Assembly (NCBI RefSeq): GCF_007559435.1
Contig: NZ_VMBP01000006.1
Span: forward strand, 62,001 to 126,000
Source of the DNA: Ancylobacter moscoviensis
Lineage (GTDB): Bacteria; Pseudomonadota; Alphaproteobacteria; Rhizobiales; Xanthobacteraceae
DNA: 64,000 nucleotides
Direction of reading: 5' to 3'
Below are positions 8,002 to 17,228 of this stretch, piece after piece. Position 1 is the stretch's first letter. Each line of letters begins with the position of its first letter. The position numbers were made by a program, and so were the translations under genes. The notes below the pieces were generated by a model. The model did no database searches and was not told where the DNA came from. It worked only from the letters and a program-made list of their open reading frames with translations.

Positions 8002-9279
8002 GTGTCCGCCAGTCATGAGGTGATCGTCGTCGGCGCCGGAGCGGCGGGGCTTGCCGCGGGCACGCAGCTGCGCCGGGCCGGCATCGACGTGCTGGTGGTG
8101 GAAGCGGCCTCGCGGACGGGCGGCCGGGCGTGGACGGACACCGCGACCTTCGGCGTCGCGTGGGATCGCGGCTGCCACTGGCTGCATTCGGCCTCCGTCA
8201 ATCCGCTGCGCGCGGCCGCTGACGAACTCGGCCTTTCCTATCTCTCCCGCGGCAGCCGGCAGGCCCGCGCCACGCATCTCGGCGACCGCTGGGCGGACGA
8301 GGACGAGCGCAAGGCGGCGTGGCAGGCGATCGACGCGGCCTACGCCGCCATTCACCACGCCGGCGAGGAAGGCCGGGACATCGCCGCCAGCGAGGTGCTC
8401 GACAAGGGCAGCCCGTGGATAAGGCTGGCGCGGCACTGGCTCACCCTGATGTCGGCGGCGGAGCCTGAGCGGCTCTCCACGCTCGACTACGCCGCCTATA
8501 CCGACACGGGCGAGAACTACCCGGTCGAGAAGGGCTATGGCGCGCTGGTGCAGGCGGTGGCGGCCCACGCGGCGCCGGACCTGCCCGTCGTCACCGGCTG
8601 TCCGGTGTCGCTCGTCGACTGGTCGGGCAGCGGCGTGGCGCTCCAGACGCCGCGCGGCACGCTGAAGGCGCGGCTCGTCATCATCGCCGTGCCGACCACG
8701 GTGATCGCGCGGGGCGGACTGGCCTTCGCGCCGCTGCTGCCGCCGGACCTCGCCGAGGCTTTCGAGGCGCTGCCGCTGGGCGCGGCGGAGAAGGTGGCCT
8801 TCCTGTTCGACCGCGACGTCTTCGGCGTGGCGCCGACGACCTATGTCGACACCATCGACCTGCGGAATCCCGACCGCCGTCCGGTCAATTTCACGCTCAA
8901 TCCCTTCGGCGCCAACATGGCCATCGGCCAGCTCGGCGGCGACAACGCCGCGCGGCTGGTCAAGGCCGGCCCCGATGCCATGCGCGACTTCGGCCTGGCG
9001 GCACTGAAGGATGCCTTCGGCGCCGATATCGAGAAGCACGTCGCCGGCTTCGCCACGACCGGCTGGGTGGCGGACCCGCTGATCGGCGGCGCCTATAGCT
9101 GCGCGCTGCCGGGCTTCGCGCATGTGCGCGCACGCCTTGGTCGGCCGCTGGGCGATCGCATCCTGTTCGCCGGCGAGGCGGTGTCGGCGCATGCCTATTC
9201 CACCGCGCACGGCGCGCATCTCACGGGCCTTGCCGCGGCGGACGCCGCGCTCGCGCAGCTCACCGGGAGGGCCGCATGA
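8002..9279 (+). CDS. FAD-dependent flavin amine oxidase-like oxidoreductase
   Basis: A 425-residue FAD protein. The N-terminal dinucleotide-binding fold shows VIVVGAGAAGLAAG (residues 7-20) and an acidic residue at the end of strand 2 (VLVVEAASRTGGRAWT). GGRAWT is the amine-oxidase style second motif. The C-terminus has GDRILFAGEAVSAHAYSTAHGAHLTG, the usual FAD contact. This places it in the flavin monoamine oxidase/protoporphyrinogen oxidase superfamily, but the substrate cannot be read from sequence. It starts with GTG at 8002 after GGGACGTGA, and its stop overlaps the folA start by 4 bases, so the two form an operon. Confidence 0.85.
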   Translation: MSASHEVIVVGAGAAGLAAGTQLRRAGIDVLVVEAASRTGGRAWTDTATFGVAWDRGCHWLHSASVNPLRAAADELGLSYLSRGSRQARATHLGDRWADEDERKAAWQAIDAAYAAIHHAGEEGRDIAASEVLDKGSPWIRLARHWLTLMSAAEPERLSTLDYAAYTDTGENYPVEKGYGALVQAVAAHAAPDLPVVTGCPVSLVDWSGSGVALQTPRGTLKARLVIIAVPTTVIARGGLAFAPLLPPDLAEAFEALPLGAAEKVAFLFDRDVFGVAPTTYVDTIDLRNPDRRPVNFTLNPFGANMAIGQLGGDNAARLVKAGPDAMRDFGLAALKDAFGADIEKHVAGFATTGWVADPLIGGAYSCALPGFAHVRARLGRPLGDRILFAGEAVSAHAYSTAHGAHLTGLAAADAALAQLTGRAA

Positions 9280-9785
9280 CGGATCTGATCCTTGTTGCCG
9301 CCGTCGCCGAGAACGGCGTGATCGGACGAGGCGAGGAGTTGCCCTGGCGCATCTCCGGCGACCTCAAGCGCTTCCGCACCATCACCTGGGGCAAGCCGAT
9401 CCTGATGGGGCGGCGCACCTTCGAATCCATCGGCAAGCCACTGCCGGGCCGTACCAGCATCGTCATCACCCGCGACACCAGCTTCGCCGCGCCGGACGGC
9501 GTGCTCGTGGTGCCGTCGCTGCCGGCAGCGCTCGACCGCGGCGGGCTGGAGGCCGAGCGGCTCGGCGTCGACGAGATGGTGGTGATCGGCGGGGCTCAGA
9601 TCTATGCGCAGGCCCTGCCGCGTGCGGCTCGCCTGCGCTTCACCGAGGTGCACGGCACCCCGGAGGGCGACGTGCACTTCCCGGCCTTCGACCGGGCGCA
9701 GTGGCGCGAAGTGAGCCGCGAGGGACCGATCCAGGGCGAGAAGGACGAATATGCCTTCAGCTTCGTGGATTACGAGCGGGCGTGA
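9276..9785 (+). CDS. folA: Dihydrofolate reductase
   Basis: Reduces dihydrofolate to tetrahydrofolate with NADPH. At 169 residues it is of usual size. Motifs are VAENGVIGRGEELPWRISGD (residues 9-28, with the catalytic acidic residue position of the family in RISGD), KPILMGRRTFESIG near 39-52, SIVITRD, and MVVIGGAQIYAQALP near 106-120. It overlaps the upstream flavoprotein gene (ATGA). It supplies the folate cycle that ThyA in this window drains. Only nine bases separate its stop from the convergent TPR gene. Confidence 0.96.
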   Translation: MTDLILVAAVAENGVIGRGEELPWRISGDLKRFRTITWGKPILMGRRTFESIGKPLPGRTSIVITRDTSFAAPDGVLVVPSLPAALDRGGLEAERLGVDEMVVIGGAQIYAQALPRAARLRFTEVHGTPEGDVHFPAFDRAQWREVSREGPIQGEKDEYAFSFVDYERA

Positions 9786-9794
9786 GCGGGGCTT

Positions 9795-10427
9795 TCAGAT
9801 CGGCCGGCCCTCGACGCTGATCGACAGCGTCTTCTCCATCTCTTCCACCTCGTCGAGGCGGGGATAGATCGCGAGCGCGTTGCGCGCCGCTTCCAGCGCG
9901 TGCTTCTCGTCGCCCAGCTCCTTGCAGATGATGGCGATGCCGGCCCAGGCGCCGTAATGGCGGGGCTCGCGCGCCACCACCTGGCGCAAATCGGCGAGCG
10001 CGTCGGAGAAATCCTGCTTGAGATAGAAGACGGTGGCGCGCTTGTTCCACGCCTCCAGATGATCCGGCTCGATCCGGATCACGCCGTCGAGCAGCTGGAG
10101 GGCGAGGTCGAAATCCTTGGCCTGCAGCGCGAGAGCGGCGCGTCCCATCAGGAGATCGGCGGTATCGCTGTCGGAGGGAGTGAGCGCGACGTCGATGCGC
10201 TCGGCGATGCCCTTGGCGGATTCCTCGTCCGGCGCCACCTTCAGCGCGGCGAACAGGGCGTCGAGCCGCTTGGCGCGATCCGGTTCCGACGTGCCGGCCC
10301 GTGTCGCCTCTGCGGCAGGAGCGGCGGGCGCCGTCGCGGCCGGGGTTTCCGGCGTGTTCTGGGCAAGGGCACCGGTGGCGCCTAGCGGCGCGGCGGCGAC
10401 GAGCAGGACAGCAAAAAGGGCGCGCAT
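9795..10427 (-). CDS. Secreted tetratricopeptide-repeat protein
   Basis: 210 residues with a signal peptide (MRALFAVLLVAAAPLGATGALAQ), an Ala/Pro/Thr-rich linker to about residue 45, then TPR helices. These include TADLLMGRAALALQAKDFDLALQLLDGVIRIEPDHLEAWNKRA and FSDALADLRQVVAREPRHYGAWAG, with W/G/Y and P spacing typical of TPR units. It ends with a partial repeat (KHALEAARNALAIYP). TPRs mediate protein-protein contacts, here probably in the periplasm. The partner is unknown. It lies convergent with folA and ahead of rpmJ on the opposite side. Confidence 0.85.
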   Translation of the reverse strand: MRALFAVLLVAAAPLGATGALAQNTPETPAATAPAAPAAEATRAGTSEPDRAKRLDALFAALKVAPDEESAKGIAERIDVALTPSDSDTADLLMGRAALALQAKDFDLALQLLDGVIRIEPDHLEAWNKRATVFYLKQDFSDALADLRQVVAREPRHYGAWAGIAIICKELGDEKHALEAARNALAIYPRLDEVEEMEKTLSISVEGRPI

Positions 10428-10521
10428 AACTCCACTCTAGGAGCGATGGCGCCCTCGTTCAATGTTGCAAGGCAGCAGGCCGCGAAATCGTGAACGCGGC
10501 CGGCCCGGCCCTGAGGAAGCC

Positions 10522-10647
10522 TCAGCCCTGGCGGGCCTTGAAGCGCTTCTGGGTCTTGTTGATGATGTAGACGCGGCCCTTGCGGCGCACCAGACGGTTG
10601 TCCCGGTGACGGCCGAGCAGCGACTTGAGGGAATTGCGGATCTTCAT
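10522..10647 (-). CDS. rpmJ: 50S ribosomal protein L36, zinc-free form
   Basis: 41 residues, [20 protein letters not shown] onwards to KRFKARQG, a close match to the alphaproteobacterial bL36. The zinc-ribbon cysteines of the C+ form of L36 are absent, so this is the zinc-independent type. It is monocistronic, in reverse orientation to the surrounding free sequence. Its small size puts it below many gene-calling limits, but identity along the whole length makes the call firm. Codon usage resembles its neighbours. Confidence 0.96.
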   Translation of the reverse strand: MKIRNSLKSLLGRHRDNRLVRRKGRVYIINKTQKRFKARQG

Positions 10648-10801
10648 GACACGTAACCTTCGGATCGACTGCGCCCGCGCATGAGACGGCGCCTCCATGG
10701 CCGCGCCCCGATCCGCCAGCTTGAATTCGAGGCCCGGCTGATAGCGGAGGGAAGGGGCGTTTGTCAATCTCGCGACGGGTTTTCCCGCGCGCAAAACGTC
10801 G

Positions 10802-11314
10802 TCATCCCATGCCGCGTGCGGCCTTGTAGGGGGCCATTCCCGCGCGGGCGAGCTCATCGGCGCGCTCGTTCATCTCGTCGCCCGCATGTCCCTTCACCCA
10901 ATGCCAGCGGATCTCGTGGCGCTCCATGGCCATCTCCAGCCGCTCCCACAGGTCGACATTCTTCACCGGCTTCTTGTCGGCGGTGCGCCAGCCATTGCGC
11001 TTCCAGCCGGCGATCCATTTGGTGATGCCGTTGCGCAGATATTCGCTGTCGGTGTGCAGGTCGACCGTGCAGGGGCGCTTCAGCGCCTCCAGCGCGGAGA
11101 TCGCCGCCATCAGCTCCATGCGGTTGTTGGTGGTCGGGGATTCGCCGCCGGATAGCTCCTTCTCGGCGCCGGCATAGCGCAGGATGGCGCCCCACCCGCC
11201 GGGTCCCGGATTTCCCGAGCAGGCGCCGTCGGTCCAGACGGCGACGATTCCCTTCGGCGGCTCCTTCGGCGCGTCGTCGGAGAAGACGCGGGCGGTTCCC
11301 GGCGCCGTCTTCAC
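10802..11314 (-). CDS. rnhA: Ribonuclease HI
   Basis: Cleaves the RNA strand of RNA-DNA hybrids. 170 residues beginning at a GTG (11314) that overlaps the thrB stop (GTGA). After a short leader ([20 protein letters not shown]), the core shows the four acidic residues and histidine: [17 protein letters not shown] (first Asp), [16 protein letters not shown] (Glu), [12 protein letters not shown] (second Asp), and [17 protein letters not shown] (His and last Asp). It is the last gene of the ispH-thrB-rnhA run, an arrangement I recall as common in Rhizobiales. Confidence 0.95.
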   Translation of the reverse strand: MKTAPGTARVFSDDAPKEPPKGIVAVWTDGACSGNPGPGGWGAILRYAGAEKELSGGESPTTNNRMELMAAISALEALKRPCTVDLHTDSEYLRNGITKWIAGWKRNGWRTADKKPVKNVDLWERLEMAMERHEIRWHWVKGHAGDEMNERADELARAGMAPYKAARGMG

Positions 11315-12291
11315 GCCATCTGCCCTTCGGCGATGCCGTAGTCGCGCGGGCTTTCCACCGAGCGGTGGAAGCGCAACTTGCGCAGATACTCCAGCGGGTC
11401 GTGCGGGCGCACCAGCGCGCCGGGCGGCACGTTCAGCCAGTCCACGAGGCGGGTGAGCAGGAAGCGCAGCGCCGCGCCGCGCGCCAGCAGCGGCAGCGCG
11501 GCGATCTCGTCCGCCCCGAGCGGGCGCTCGGCGCCGTAGGCGGCCAGCAGCGCGCGGCCCTTGGTCTGGTTGTAGGAGCCGTCCGGCTCGAAGCACCAGG
11601 CGTTGAGGCAGATGGCGACGTCATAGGCCAGCAGGTCGTTGCAGGCGAAATAGAAGTCGATCAGCCCCGACAGCCGCCCGTCGGTGAAGAACACGTTGTC
11701 GGGGAACAGGTCGGCATGGATCACCCCCGCCGGCAGTCCCTTCGGCCAGTGTTCTTCCAGAACGGAGAGTTCGTCGGCGATCAGGACCTGCAGGCCGGGC
11801 GCCACCGTGTCGGCCCGCGCTGCCGCCTGGTCGTAGAGGGGGCGCCAGCCGGCGACGGAAAGGGCGTTGACGCGGCTGTATCCGGTGAAATCCGCGCCGG
11901 CCTTGTGCAGGGCCGCCAGCGCCGCGCCGAGGGCGGCGCAGTTGGCGGCGGTGGGACGGCGCACGGAGGTGCCGAGCAGGAAGGTGGCGATCAGCGCCGG
12001 CCGGCCGGCGAGGGTGCCGAGCGCCACGCCCTCGCGGTTGCGCACCGGCTGCGGGCAGTCGATGCCGCGCCTGGCCAGATGCTCCATCAGCCCGATGAAG
12101 AAGGGCAGGTCCGCCGGGTTCACCCGCTTCTCGTAGAGGGTGAGGATGAAGCTCCCCACCTCGGTCTGGAGTAGGTAGTTGGAATTCTCCACGCCTTCCG
12201 CGATGCCCTTGAAGGCGCGCAGGCGGCCCAGCTCGTAGGTGGCGAGGAAGGCTTCGAGCTCTTCCGGGGTAACGTCGGTGTAAACGGCCAT
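11311..12291 (-). CDS. thrB: Homoserine kinase (type II, aminoglycoside-phosphotransferase fold)
   Basis: Phosphorylates homoserine for threonine synthesis. The 326-residue protein belongs to the APH/choline-kinase fold used by many alphaproteobacteria instead of the GHMP-type ThrB. Motifs are [15 protein letters not shown] near residue 28-43, the catalytic loop [14 protein letters not shown] near 190-203 (HxDxxxxN), and the metal-binding [10 protein letters not shown] just after. It is flanked by ispH upstream (14-base gap) and rnhA downstream (overlap), so one transcript is likely. Confidence 0.93.
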   Translation of the reverse strand: MAVYTDVTPEELEAFLATYELGRLRAFKGIAEGVENSNYLLQTEVGSFILTLYEKRVNPADLPFFIGLMEHLARRGIDCPQPVRNREGVALGTLAGRPALIATFLLGTSVRRPTAANCAALGAALAALHKAGADFTGYSRVNALSVAGWRPLYDQAAARADTVAPGLQVLIADELSVLEEHWPKGLPAGVIHADLFPDNVFFTDGRLSGLIDFYFACNDLLAYDVAICLNAWCFEPDGSYNQTKGRALLAAYGAERPLGADEIAALPLLARGAALRFLLTRLVDWLNVPPGALVRPHDPLEYLRKLRFHRSVESPRDYGIAEGQMA

Positions 12292-12305
12292 GGGGTTCGA
12301 TCAGG

Positions 12306-13277
12306 CTATTCCGCCGCGTCGGGGCGGAGCTGCCGGGGCAGGGGGAAGAAGACGTCCTCGTGCGCGGTGTACACGGTCTCGACCTGAACGGCGAAGCGCT
12401 CGGCGAAGGCGTCGATGATCTCCTCGACGAGGACTTCCGGCGCGGAGGCGCCGGCGGTGATGCCGAGGGAGGAGATGGTGCCGAAGACGTTCCAGTCGAT
12501 GTCGCCCGCCCGCTGCAGCAGCACGGCGACGCGGCAGCCCTCGCGGTCGGCGACTTCGCGCAGGCGCTGCGAGTTCGAGGAGTTCGGCGCGCCGACCACG
12601 ATCATCGCGTCCACCTGCGGGGCGACGCGCTTGACCGCCTCCTGGCGGTTTGTCGTGGCGTAGCAGATGTCTTCCTTGTGGGGTGCCGCCATCGCCGGGA
12701 AACGCTCCCGCAGGATCGCGACGATCTCGGCGGTGTCGTCGATCGAGAGCGTGGTCTGGGTGGTGTAGGCGAGGTTTTCCGGATCGCGCGGCACGAAGCG
12801 GCGGGCCTGCTCGGCGGTCTCCACCAGCGTCACCGCGCCCTCGGGCAGCTGGCCCATGGTGCCGATGACCTCGGGGTGGCCGGCATGGCCGATCAGCACC
12901 ACCTCGCGCCCCTTCTTGTGATGGACGGTGGCCTCGCGGTGCACCTTGGTCACCAGCGGGCAGGTGGCGTCGATGGCGAAGAAGTTGCGGCGGGCCGCGT
13001 CCTCCGGCACCGACTTCGCCACGCCATGGGCGGAGAAGATCACCGGGGCCGCGGTGCCCACCGGCACCTCGTGGAGTTCCTCGACGAAGATCGCACCCTT
13101 CGCCTTCAGGCCTTCCACGACATATTTGTTGTGCACGATCTCGTGGCGCACATAGACCGGCGGGCCGTAGAGCTCCAGCGCCCGCTCCACCGCGTCGATG
13201 GCGCGCACCACGCCGGCGCAGAAGCCGCGCGGGGCGCAGAGCAGGACGCGCAGGGAAGGCTTTTCGGCAGCTGACAT
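12306..13277 (-). CDS. ispH: 4-hydroxy-3-methylbut-2-enyl diphosphate reductase
   Basis: Last step of the MEP isoprenoid pathway, making IPP and DMAPP. It is an iron-sulfur enzyme. The three cluster cysteines are visible in [12 protein letters not shown] near residue 11, [12 protein letters not shown] near 95 and [13 protein letters not shown] near 195. The catalytic region [14 protein letters not shown] (with the acidic proton relay) is near 122-135. I chose the ATG at 13277 (MSAAEKP), because the GGA seven bases upstream is too close to an alternative ATG at 13283. It heads the ispH-thrB-rnhA run. Confidence 0.96.
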   Translation of the reverse strand: MSAAEKPSLRVLLCAPRGFCAGVVRAIDAVERALELYGPPVYVRHEIVHNKYVVEGLKAKGAIFVEELHEVPVGTAAPVIFSAHGVAKSVPEDAARRNFFAIDATCPLVTKVHREATVHHKKGREVVLIGHAGHPEVIGTMGQLPEGAVTLVETAEQARRFVPRDPENLAYTTQTTLSIDDTAEIVAILRERFPAMAAPHKEDICYATTNRQEAVKRVAPQVDAMIVVGAPNSSNSQRLREVADREGCRVAVLLQRAGDIDWNVFGTISSLGITAGASAPEVLVEEIIDAFAERFAVQVETVYTAHEDVFFPLPRQLRPDAAE

Positions 13278-13362
13278 CGCCATGTCCAGATGGGGCCGCC
13301 CAGCCGGCCACGCCACCGTCATGGGTGGCGCGGCACGTGCTGTCAAGCCGGAGAGCTATGGC

Positions 13363-13974
13363 TCACGGCTGCTTGGTGAAGGCGCCGACGATGTCGAGTT
13401 CCACCTCGTCCGACACGACGGGTACGGCGTAGCCCATGCCGAAATCGCTGCGCTTGATGTCGGCCGAGGCGGTGAAGCCGATGTTCTCGACCTTGCTCAT
13501 CGGGTTGACGCCCGCGCCGAAAAGCTCGGCATCGAGCGTGACGCGCTTGGTGACGCCGTGAAGGGTCAGGTCGCCCTCGATGGTCGCGTCGTCGTCGTTC
13601 ACCGTGACCTTGGTCGATTTGAAGGTCGCGGTCGGGAATTTTTCGGCGTCGAAGAATTCCGGGCCGGCCAGATGCTTGGCGAAGCCATCCGAGGTCACGC
13701 GCAGGCTGGATATCGGGATGGTGATGTCGAGCTTGGCTTCGCCCGGCTTCTTCGGGTCGAGGACCAGAATGCCGCTCGCCACGCCGAATATGCCGGTGAG
13801 GGGGGAGAAACCCATGTGGTCGACGGTCCAGACGACCTGGCTGTGATCGGGGTCGACCGCGTAGGTGCCGCCGGTGATGCGGGCGACGTCTTCCTTTCCG
13901 GGCATTTCCTGCGCGCCGGCGCCGGCGGTGAATCCGATCAGCAGGGCGGCTGCCAGAAGTCGAACAGGCTTCAT
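13363..13974 (-). CDS. YceI family periplasmic lipid-binding protein
   Basis: 203 residues. A signal peptide (MKPVRLLAAALLIGFTAGAGAQ) is followed by the YceI lipocalin-like barrel: YAVDPDHSQVVWTVDHMGFS at about 38-57, FGVASGILVLDPKKPGEAKLD, FPTATFKSTKVTVNDDDATIEG and LTLHGVTKRVTLDAELFG. Members bind polyisoprenoid or related amphiphiles in the periplasm. The true ligand here is unknown. AAGGAG precedes two adjacent ATGs, and the second (13974) has the better spacing. Its location next to ispH is suggestive, but it is separated by 85 bases. Confidence 0.92.
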   Translation of the reverse strand: MKPVRLLAAALLIGFTAGAGAQEMPGKEDVARITGGTYAVDPDHSQVVWTVDHMGFSPLTGIFGVASGILVLDPKKPGEAKLDITIPISSLRVTSDGFAKHLAGPEFFDAEKFPTATFKSTKVTVNDDDATIEGDLTLHGVTKRVTLDAELFGAGVNPMSKVENIGFTASADIKRSDFGMGYAVPVVSDEVELDIVGAFTKQP

Positions 13975-14115
13975 CATTGTCTCCTTGTTTCCGGGAGCGC
14001 GGACGCTATCAGCCCTTCTGACGCAGCGGCAATGTCGACCTGCGTCTTAGGATTTGCAGGACGGCGCGCGGGAGCCTATATTTAGCGCATCCCGGTCATC
14101 GTGAGACGGTCCGAG

Positions 14116-14141
14116 GCTCCGCCCCCCAGGGTGGGCGGAGC
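14116..14141 (+). promoter_or_regulatory. Hairpin in the trcR leader region
   Basis: Perfect 9-bp stem GCTCCGCCC (14116-14124) / GGGCGGAGC (14133-14141) with an 8-base loop, about 95 bases before the trcR start. No U-tract follows, so it is not a normal terminator. Role unknown. Confidence 0.45.
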
Positions 14142-14235
14142 GCGTGAGGATGTTTGCGCGGCCAAACGACAATTATTCTTCGAGCCAATCTCGGTTTCAG
14201 CCAGCTTGGCGCATCAATGGATGGAGACGCGTCCC

Positions 14236-14949
14236 ATGGCGAACGCCCCCCTCATGCCGAAGGCCACCGCCGTGTGGCTGGTCGAGAACACCGCGCTGAC
14301 CTTCGACCAGATCGCGGATTTTTGTAAGCTGCATGTGCTCGAGGTGAAGGGCATCGCCGATGGCGAGGTCGCGCAGGGCATCAAGGGCCTCGACCCGGTC
14401 TCGACCGGCCAGCTCGCCCGCGAGGAGATCGAGCGCGCCGAGAAGAACCCGAACCACCGGCTGAAGCTGCTGGAATCGAAGGTCCGCCTGCCGGAGGCCA
14501 AGCGTCGCCGCGGCCCGCGCTACACGCCCGTCTCCAAGCGTCAGGACCGCCCCAATGCCATCCTCTGGCTGCTGCGCAACCATCCCGAGCTGAAGGACAG
14601 CCAGATCATGCGTCTGGTGGGCACCACCAAGACGACCATCGAATCGATCAAGGAGCGTACCCACTGGAACGCGGCGAACCTGACGCCGATGGATCCGGTC
14701 ACGCTCGGCCTGTGCTCGCAGATCGACCTCGACATCGAGGTGCAGCGCGCCTCCAAGGACCGTCCGGCGGCCACCGCGGCGGCGGGGGAGCACGACGTCA
14801 CCCTGCTGCCGGTGGACGTCTCGACCGGCGAGGCCGAGCACGAGCCCTTCGTGGCGACCCGCAAGCCGCGCGAGGAGCCCATCGATCTCGACACCGTGTT
14901 CGCCAAGCTCGGCGGTTCGCGCAAGAGCGAGGCCGAAGACGAGGAGTGA
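14236..14949 (+). CDS. trcR: Cell-cycle transcriptional regulator TrcR (DUF1013)
   Basis: A 237-residue match to the DUF1013/TrcR family of alphaproteobacteria, linked in Caulobacter to cell-cycle transcription. Two helix-turn-helix-like blocks are visible: PLMPKATAVWLVENTALTF with the following DQIADFCKLHVLEVKGIADGE near residues 5-45, and NAILWLLRNHPELKDSQIMRL near 100-120 followed by VGTTKTTIESIKERTHWN. The middle is Arg/Lys-rich (LPEAKRRRGPRYTPVSKR) and the end is acidic. The ATG at 14236 was chosen because GGAG lies about nine bases upstream. It ends just before a bidirectional terminator. Confidence 0.9.
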   Translation: MANAPLMPKATAVWLVENTALTFDQIADFCKLHVLEVKGIADGEVAQGIKGLDPVSTGQLAREEIERAEKNPNHRLKLLESKVRLPEAKRRRGPRYTPVSKRQDRPNAILWLLRNHPELKDSQIMRLVGTTKTTIESIKERTHWNAANLTPMDPVTLGLCSQIDLDIEVQRASKDRPAATAAAGEHDVTLLPVDVSTGEAEHEPFVATRKPREEPIDLDTVFAKLGGSRKSEAEDEE

Positions 14950-14990
14950 TCCTCGGGAGGGCGTTCTGCAAGGGATCGCTGGCTGAGAAC

Positions 14991-15025
14991 AAAAAGCCCG
15001 GAGCGGACGCCGCTCCGGGCTTTTT
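14991..15025. terminator. Bidirectional intrinsic terminator between trcR and the acyl-CoA ligase
   Basis: A 15-bp perfect stem starting AAAAAGCCCGGAGCG (14991-15005), with a 5-base loop and its complement ending in TTTTT (15011-15025). Oligo-A on one side and oligo-T on the other serve both convergent genes. Confidence 0.93.
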
Positions 15026-15045
15026 CTTTCGCTATCGGGCGCTTC

Positions 15046-16974
15046 TCAGGCCGCCGAGACCTTCGCCAGCCCGCGTGCGTTGAGCGCGGCGGCGATCTCG
15101 TCCAGCGAACTGGGGTCGTCGATGGTCGCCGGCATGTTCCACGGCTCGGCGTCGGCGATCTTCTTCATCGTGCCGCGCAGGATCTTGCCCGACCGGGTCT
15201 TGGGCAGGCGGTTGACGGTGATGGCGAGGCGGAACGCCGCCACCGGGCCGATGCGCTCGCGCACCAGTGCGATGATCTCGGTCTCGATATCCGCGGGCGA
15301 ACGGACGACGCCGGCCTTCAGCACGACGAAGCCGCAGGGAACCTCGCCCTTCAGCTCGTCATGGATGCCGATCACCGCGCATTCGGCGACATCCGCATGC
15401 GCCGCGAGCACTTCCTCCATGCCGCCGGTGGAGAGGCGGTGTCCGGCGACGTTGATGATGTCGTCGGTGCGGCCCATGATGAAGAGCTGGCCGTTTCCGT
15501 CCTTGAAGCCGGCATCCGCCGTCTTGTAGTAGCCGGGAAACTCCTCGAGGTAGCTCTCGCGGAAGCGCTCGTCCTGCCGCCAGAGCGTCGGCAGGCAGCC
15601 GGGAGGGAGCGGCAGCTTGATGGCGATGGACCCCATCCGGTCAGCGCCGACCGGGTGGCCGCCCTCGTCCAGTATGTCGACCTGATAGCCGGGCATCGGC
15701 ACGCCGGTGGAGCCGACGCGGATCGGCAGGGCGCCGAGGCCGACCGGGTTGCCGGCGATGGCCCATCCCGTTTCGGTCTGCCACCAGTGATCGACCACCG
15801 GGACGTCCAGCTTGTTCTGCGCCCACTCCACGGTGTCGGGATCGGCGCGCTCGCCGGCGAGGAAGAGCGTGCGCAGGCTGGAGCGGTCGTAGTCGCGCAT
15901 CAGCACGCCGTCCGGGTCTTCCTTCTTGATGGCGCGCAGCGCGGTCGGGGCGGTGAACAGCGCCGCGACCTTGTATTCCTCGATCACCCGCCAGAAGGCG
16001 CCGGCATCGGGCGTGCCGACCGGCTTGCCCTCGTAGAGCACGGTGGTGCAACCGGTGAGCAGCGGTGCGTAGATGATGTAGGAATGGCCGACGACCCAGC
16101 CGATGTCGGAGGCCGACCAGAAGACCTCGCCCGGCTCGACGCCGTAGAGACCCTCCATCGACCAGCGCAGCGCCACGATATAGCCGCCGCTGTCGCGCAC
16201 GACCCCTTTCGGCTTCCCGGTCGTTCCGGAGGTGTAGAGAATATAAAGCGGGTCGGTTGCCTCGACCGGCACGCATTCGGCCGCCATGCCGCCGGCGATC
16301 GCCTTCTCGCGCAGCGCCGCCCAGTCATGGTCCCGGCCGGGCTGGAGCTTGGCCTCCACCTGCGGACGCTGGAAGACCACGCAGGCTTCCGGCTGGTGCT
16401 TCGCCATGGTGAGGGCGAGGTCGAGCAGCGGCTTGTAGGTGACGATGCGCGAGGGCTCGATGCCGCAGGAGGCCGAGAGCACGACCTTGGGCTGGGCGTC
16501 CTCGATGCGGCTCGCCAGCTCCGCCGCCGCGAAGCCGCCGAACACCACCGAATGGATAGCGCCGATGCGGGCGCAGGCGAGCATGGCGAACACCGCTTCC
16601 GGAATCATCGGCATGTAGATGACGACGCGGTCGCCCTTGCCGACGCCAAGCTCGCGCAGCACCCCGGCAAGCACGCTCACCTCGGTCTGCAACTCGCCAT
16701 AGGTGACGGTGCGCTTCGCCCCGGCCACGGGGCTGTCGTAGAAAATGGCCGGCTGCGCGGCGTGCCCGTTCGCGACATGGCGATCCACGGCGTTGTGGCA
16801 GACATTGGTGACGCCGCCGGGGAACCAGCGCCCGTAGATGCCGAGTGCCGGATCGAAGGCCCGGCGCGGCTCCTCGAACCAGTCGATGCCACGGGCCGCC
16901 TCGCGCCAGAAGCCCTCCGGATCGCGGATGGACTGCGCATAAACGTCAGGATAGCGGCTGGCGGAGCCGGTCAT
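15046..16974 (-). CDS. prpE: Propionate/acetate-type acyl-CoA ligase (PrpE-like)
   Basis: Activates a short acid to its CoA ester through an acyl-AMP intermediate. At 642 residues it is full length for the ANL superfamily. Motifs are YTSGTTGKPKGVV near residue 248-260 (phosphate loop), DIGWVVGHSYIIYAPLL near 290, WWQTETGWAI near 400, GRTDDIINVAGHRLSTGGME near 515-535 (hinge), and KTRSGKILRG near 600 with the lysine that is commonly regulated by acetylation. The GVVRDSGGY stretch and the FYDSPVAG block are more like propionyl-CoA synthetase than Acs, so propionate is the best guess. Confidence 0.88.
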   Translation of the reverse strand: MTGSASRYPDVYAQSIRDPEGFWREAARGIDWFEEPRRAFDPALGIYGRWFPGGVTNVCHNAVDRHVANGHAAQPAIFYDSPVAGAKRTVTYGELQTEVSVLAGVLRELGVGKGDRVVIYMPMIPEAVFAMLACARIGAIHSVVFGGFAAAELASRIEDAQPKVVLSASCGIEPSRIVTYKPLLDLALTMAKHQPEACVVFQRPQVEAKLQPGRDHDWAALREKAIAGGMAAECVPVEATDPLYILYTSGTTGKPKGVVRDSGGYIVALRWSMEGLYGVEPGEVFWSASDIGWVVGHSYIIYAPLLTGCTTVLYEGKPVGTPDAGAFWRVIEEYKVAALFTAPTALRAIKKEDPDGVLMRDYDRSSLRTLFLAGERADPDTVEWAQNKLDVPVVDHWWQTETGWAIAGNPVGLGALPIRVGSTGVPMPGYQVDILDEGGHPVGADRMGSIAIKLPLPPGCLPTLWRQDERFRESYLEEFPGYYKTADAGFKDGNGQLFIMGRTDDIINVAGHRLSTGGMEEVLAAHADVAECAVIGIHDELKGEVPCGFVVLKAGVVRSPADIETEIIALVRERIGPVAAFRLAITVNRLPKTRSGKILRGTMKKIADAEPWNMPATIDDPSSLDEIAAALNARGLAKVSAA

Positions 16975-17132
16975 TTCGGGAGCCTCCCACGGGTATCGTT
17001 CTTGTTACCGGCACATTCCGGCGTCTCTCTTTGCGTGACAAGAACGCTCAATTGCTTACGCCCTTCGTCGAGTGTCCGGGCGGAGGGCTGGGAAACGCGG
17101 CGAAGCGCGGGATGCGGGGCCCGAAATGCGAA

Positions 17133-17220
17133 CCGCCGGCGTGGAGCCGGCGGCCGAGCGATGATCCCCGACGCTCGGTCGGAGCCTGTTGCGGTGATGC
17201 GGGCCGTCGAACCCGCATCA
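17133..17220. other. Three consecutive perfect hairpins between prpE and a DUF465 gene
   Basis: Hairpin 1: CCGCCGGC/GCCGGCGG (17133-17140, 17146-17153). Hairpin 2: CCGAGCG/CGCTCGG (17154-17160, 17172-17178), directly adjacent. Hairpin 3: TGATGCGGG/CCCGCATCA (17195-17203, 17212-17220). None has a T-run. This may be a structured 3' UTR of the DUF465 gene, a leader of prpE, a REP-like cluster or an RNA gene. Confidence 0.5.
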
Positions 17221-17228
17221 TGACACTC

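Noticed and set aside
15361-17223. A 620-codon open frame on the plus strand
   Set aside because: Antisense to the acyl-CoA ligase, whose motifs are complete. No sign of an independent gene.
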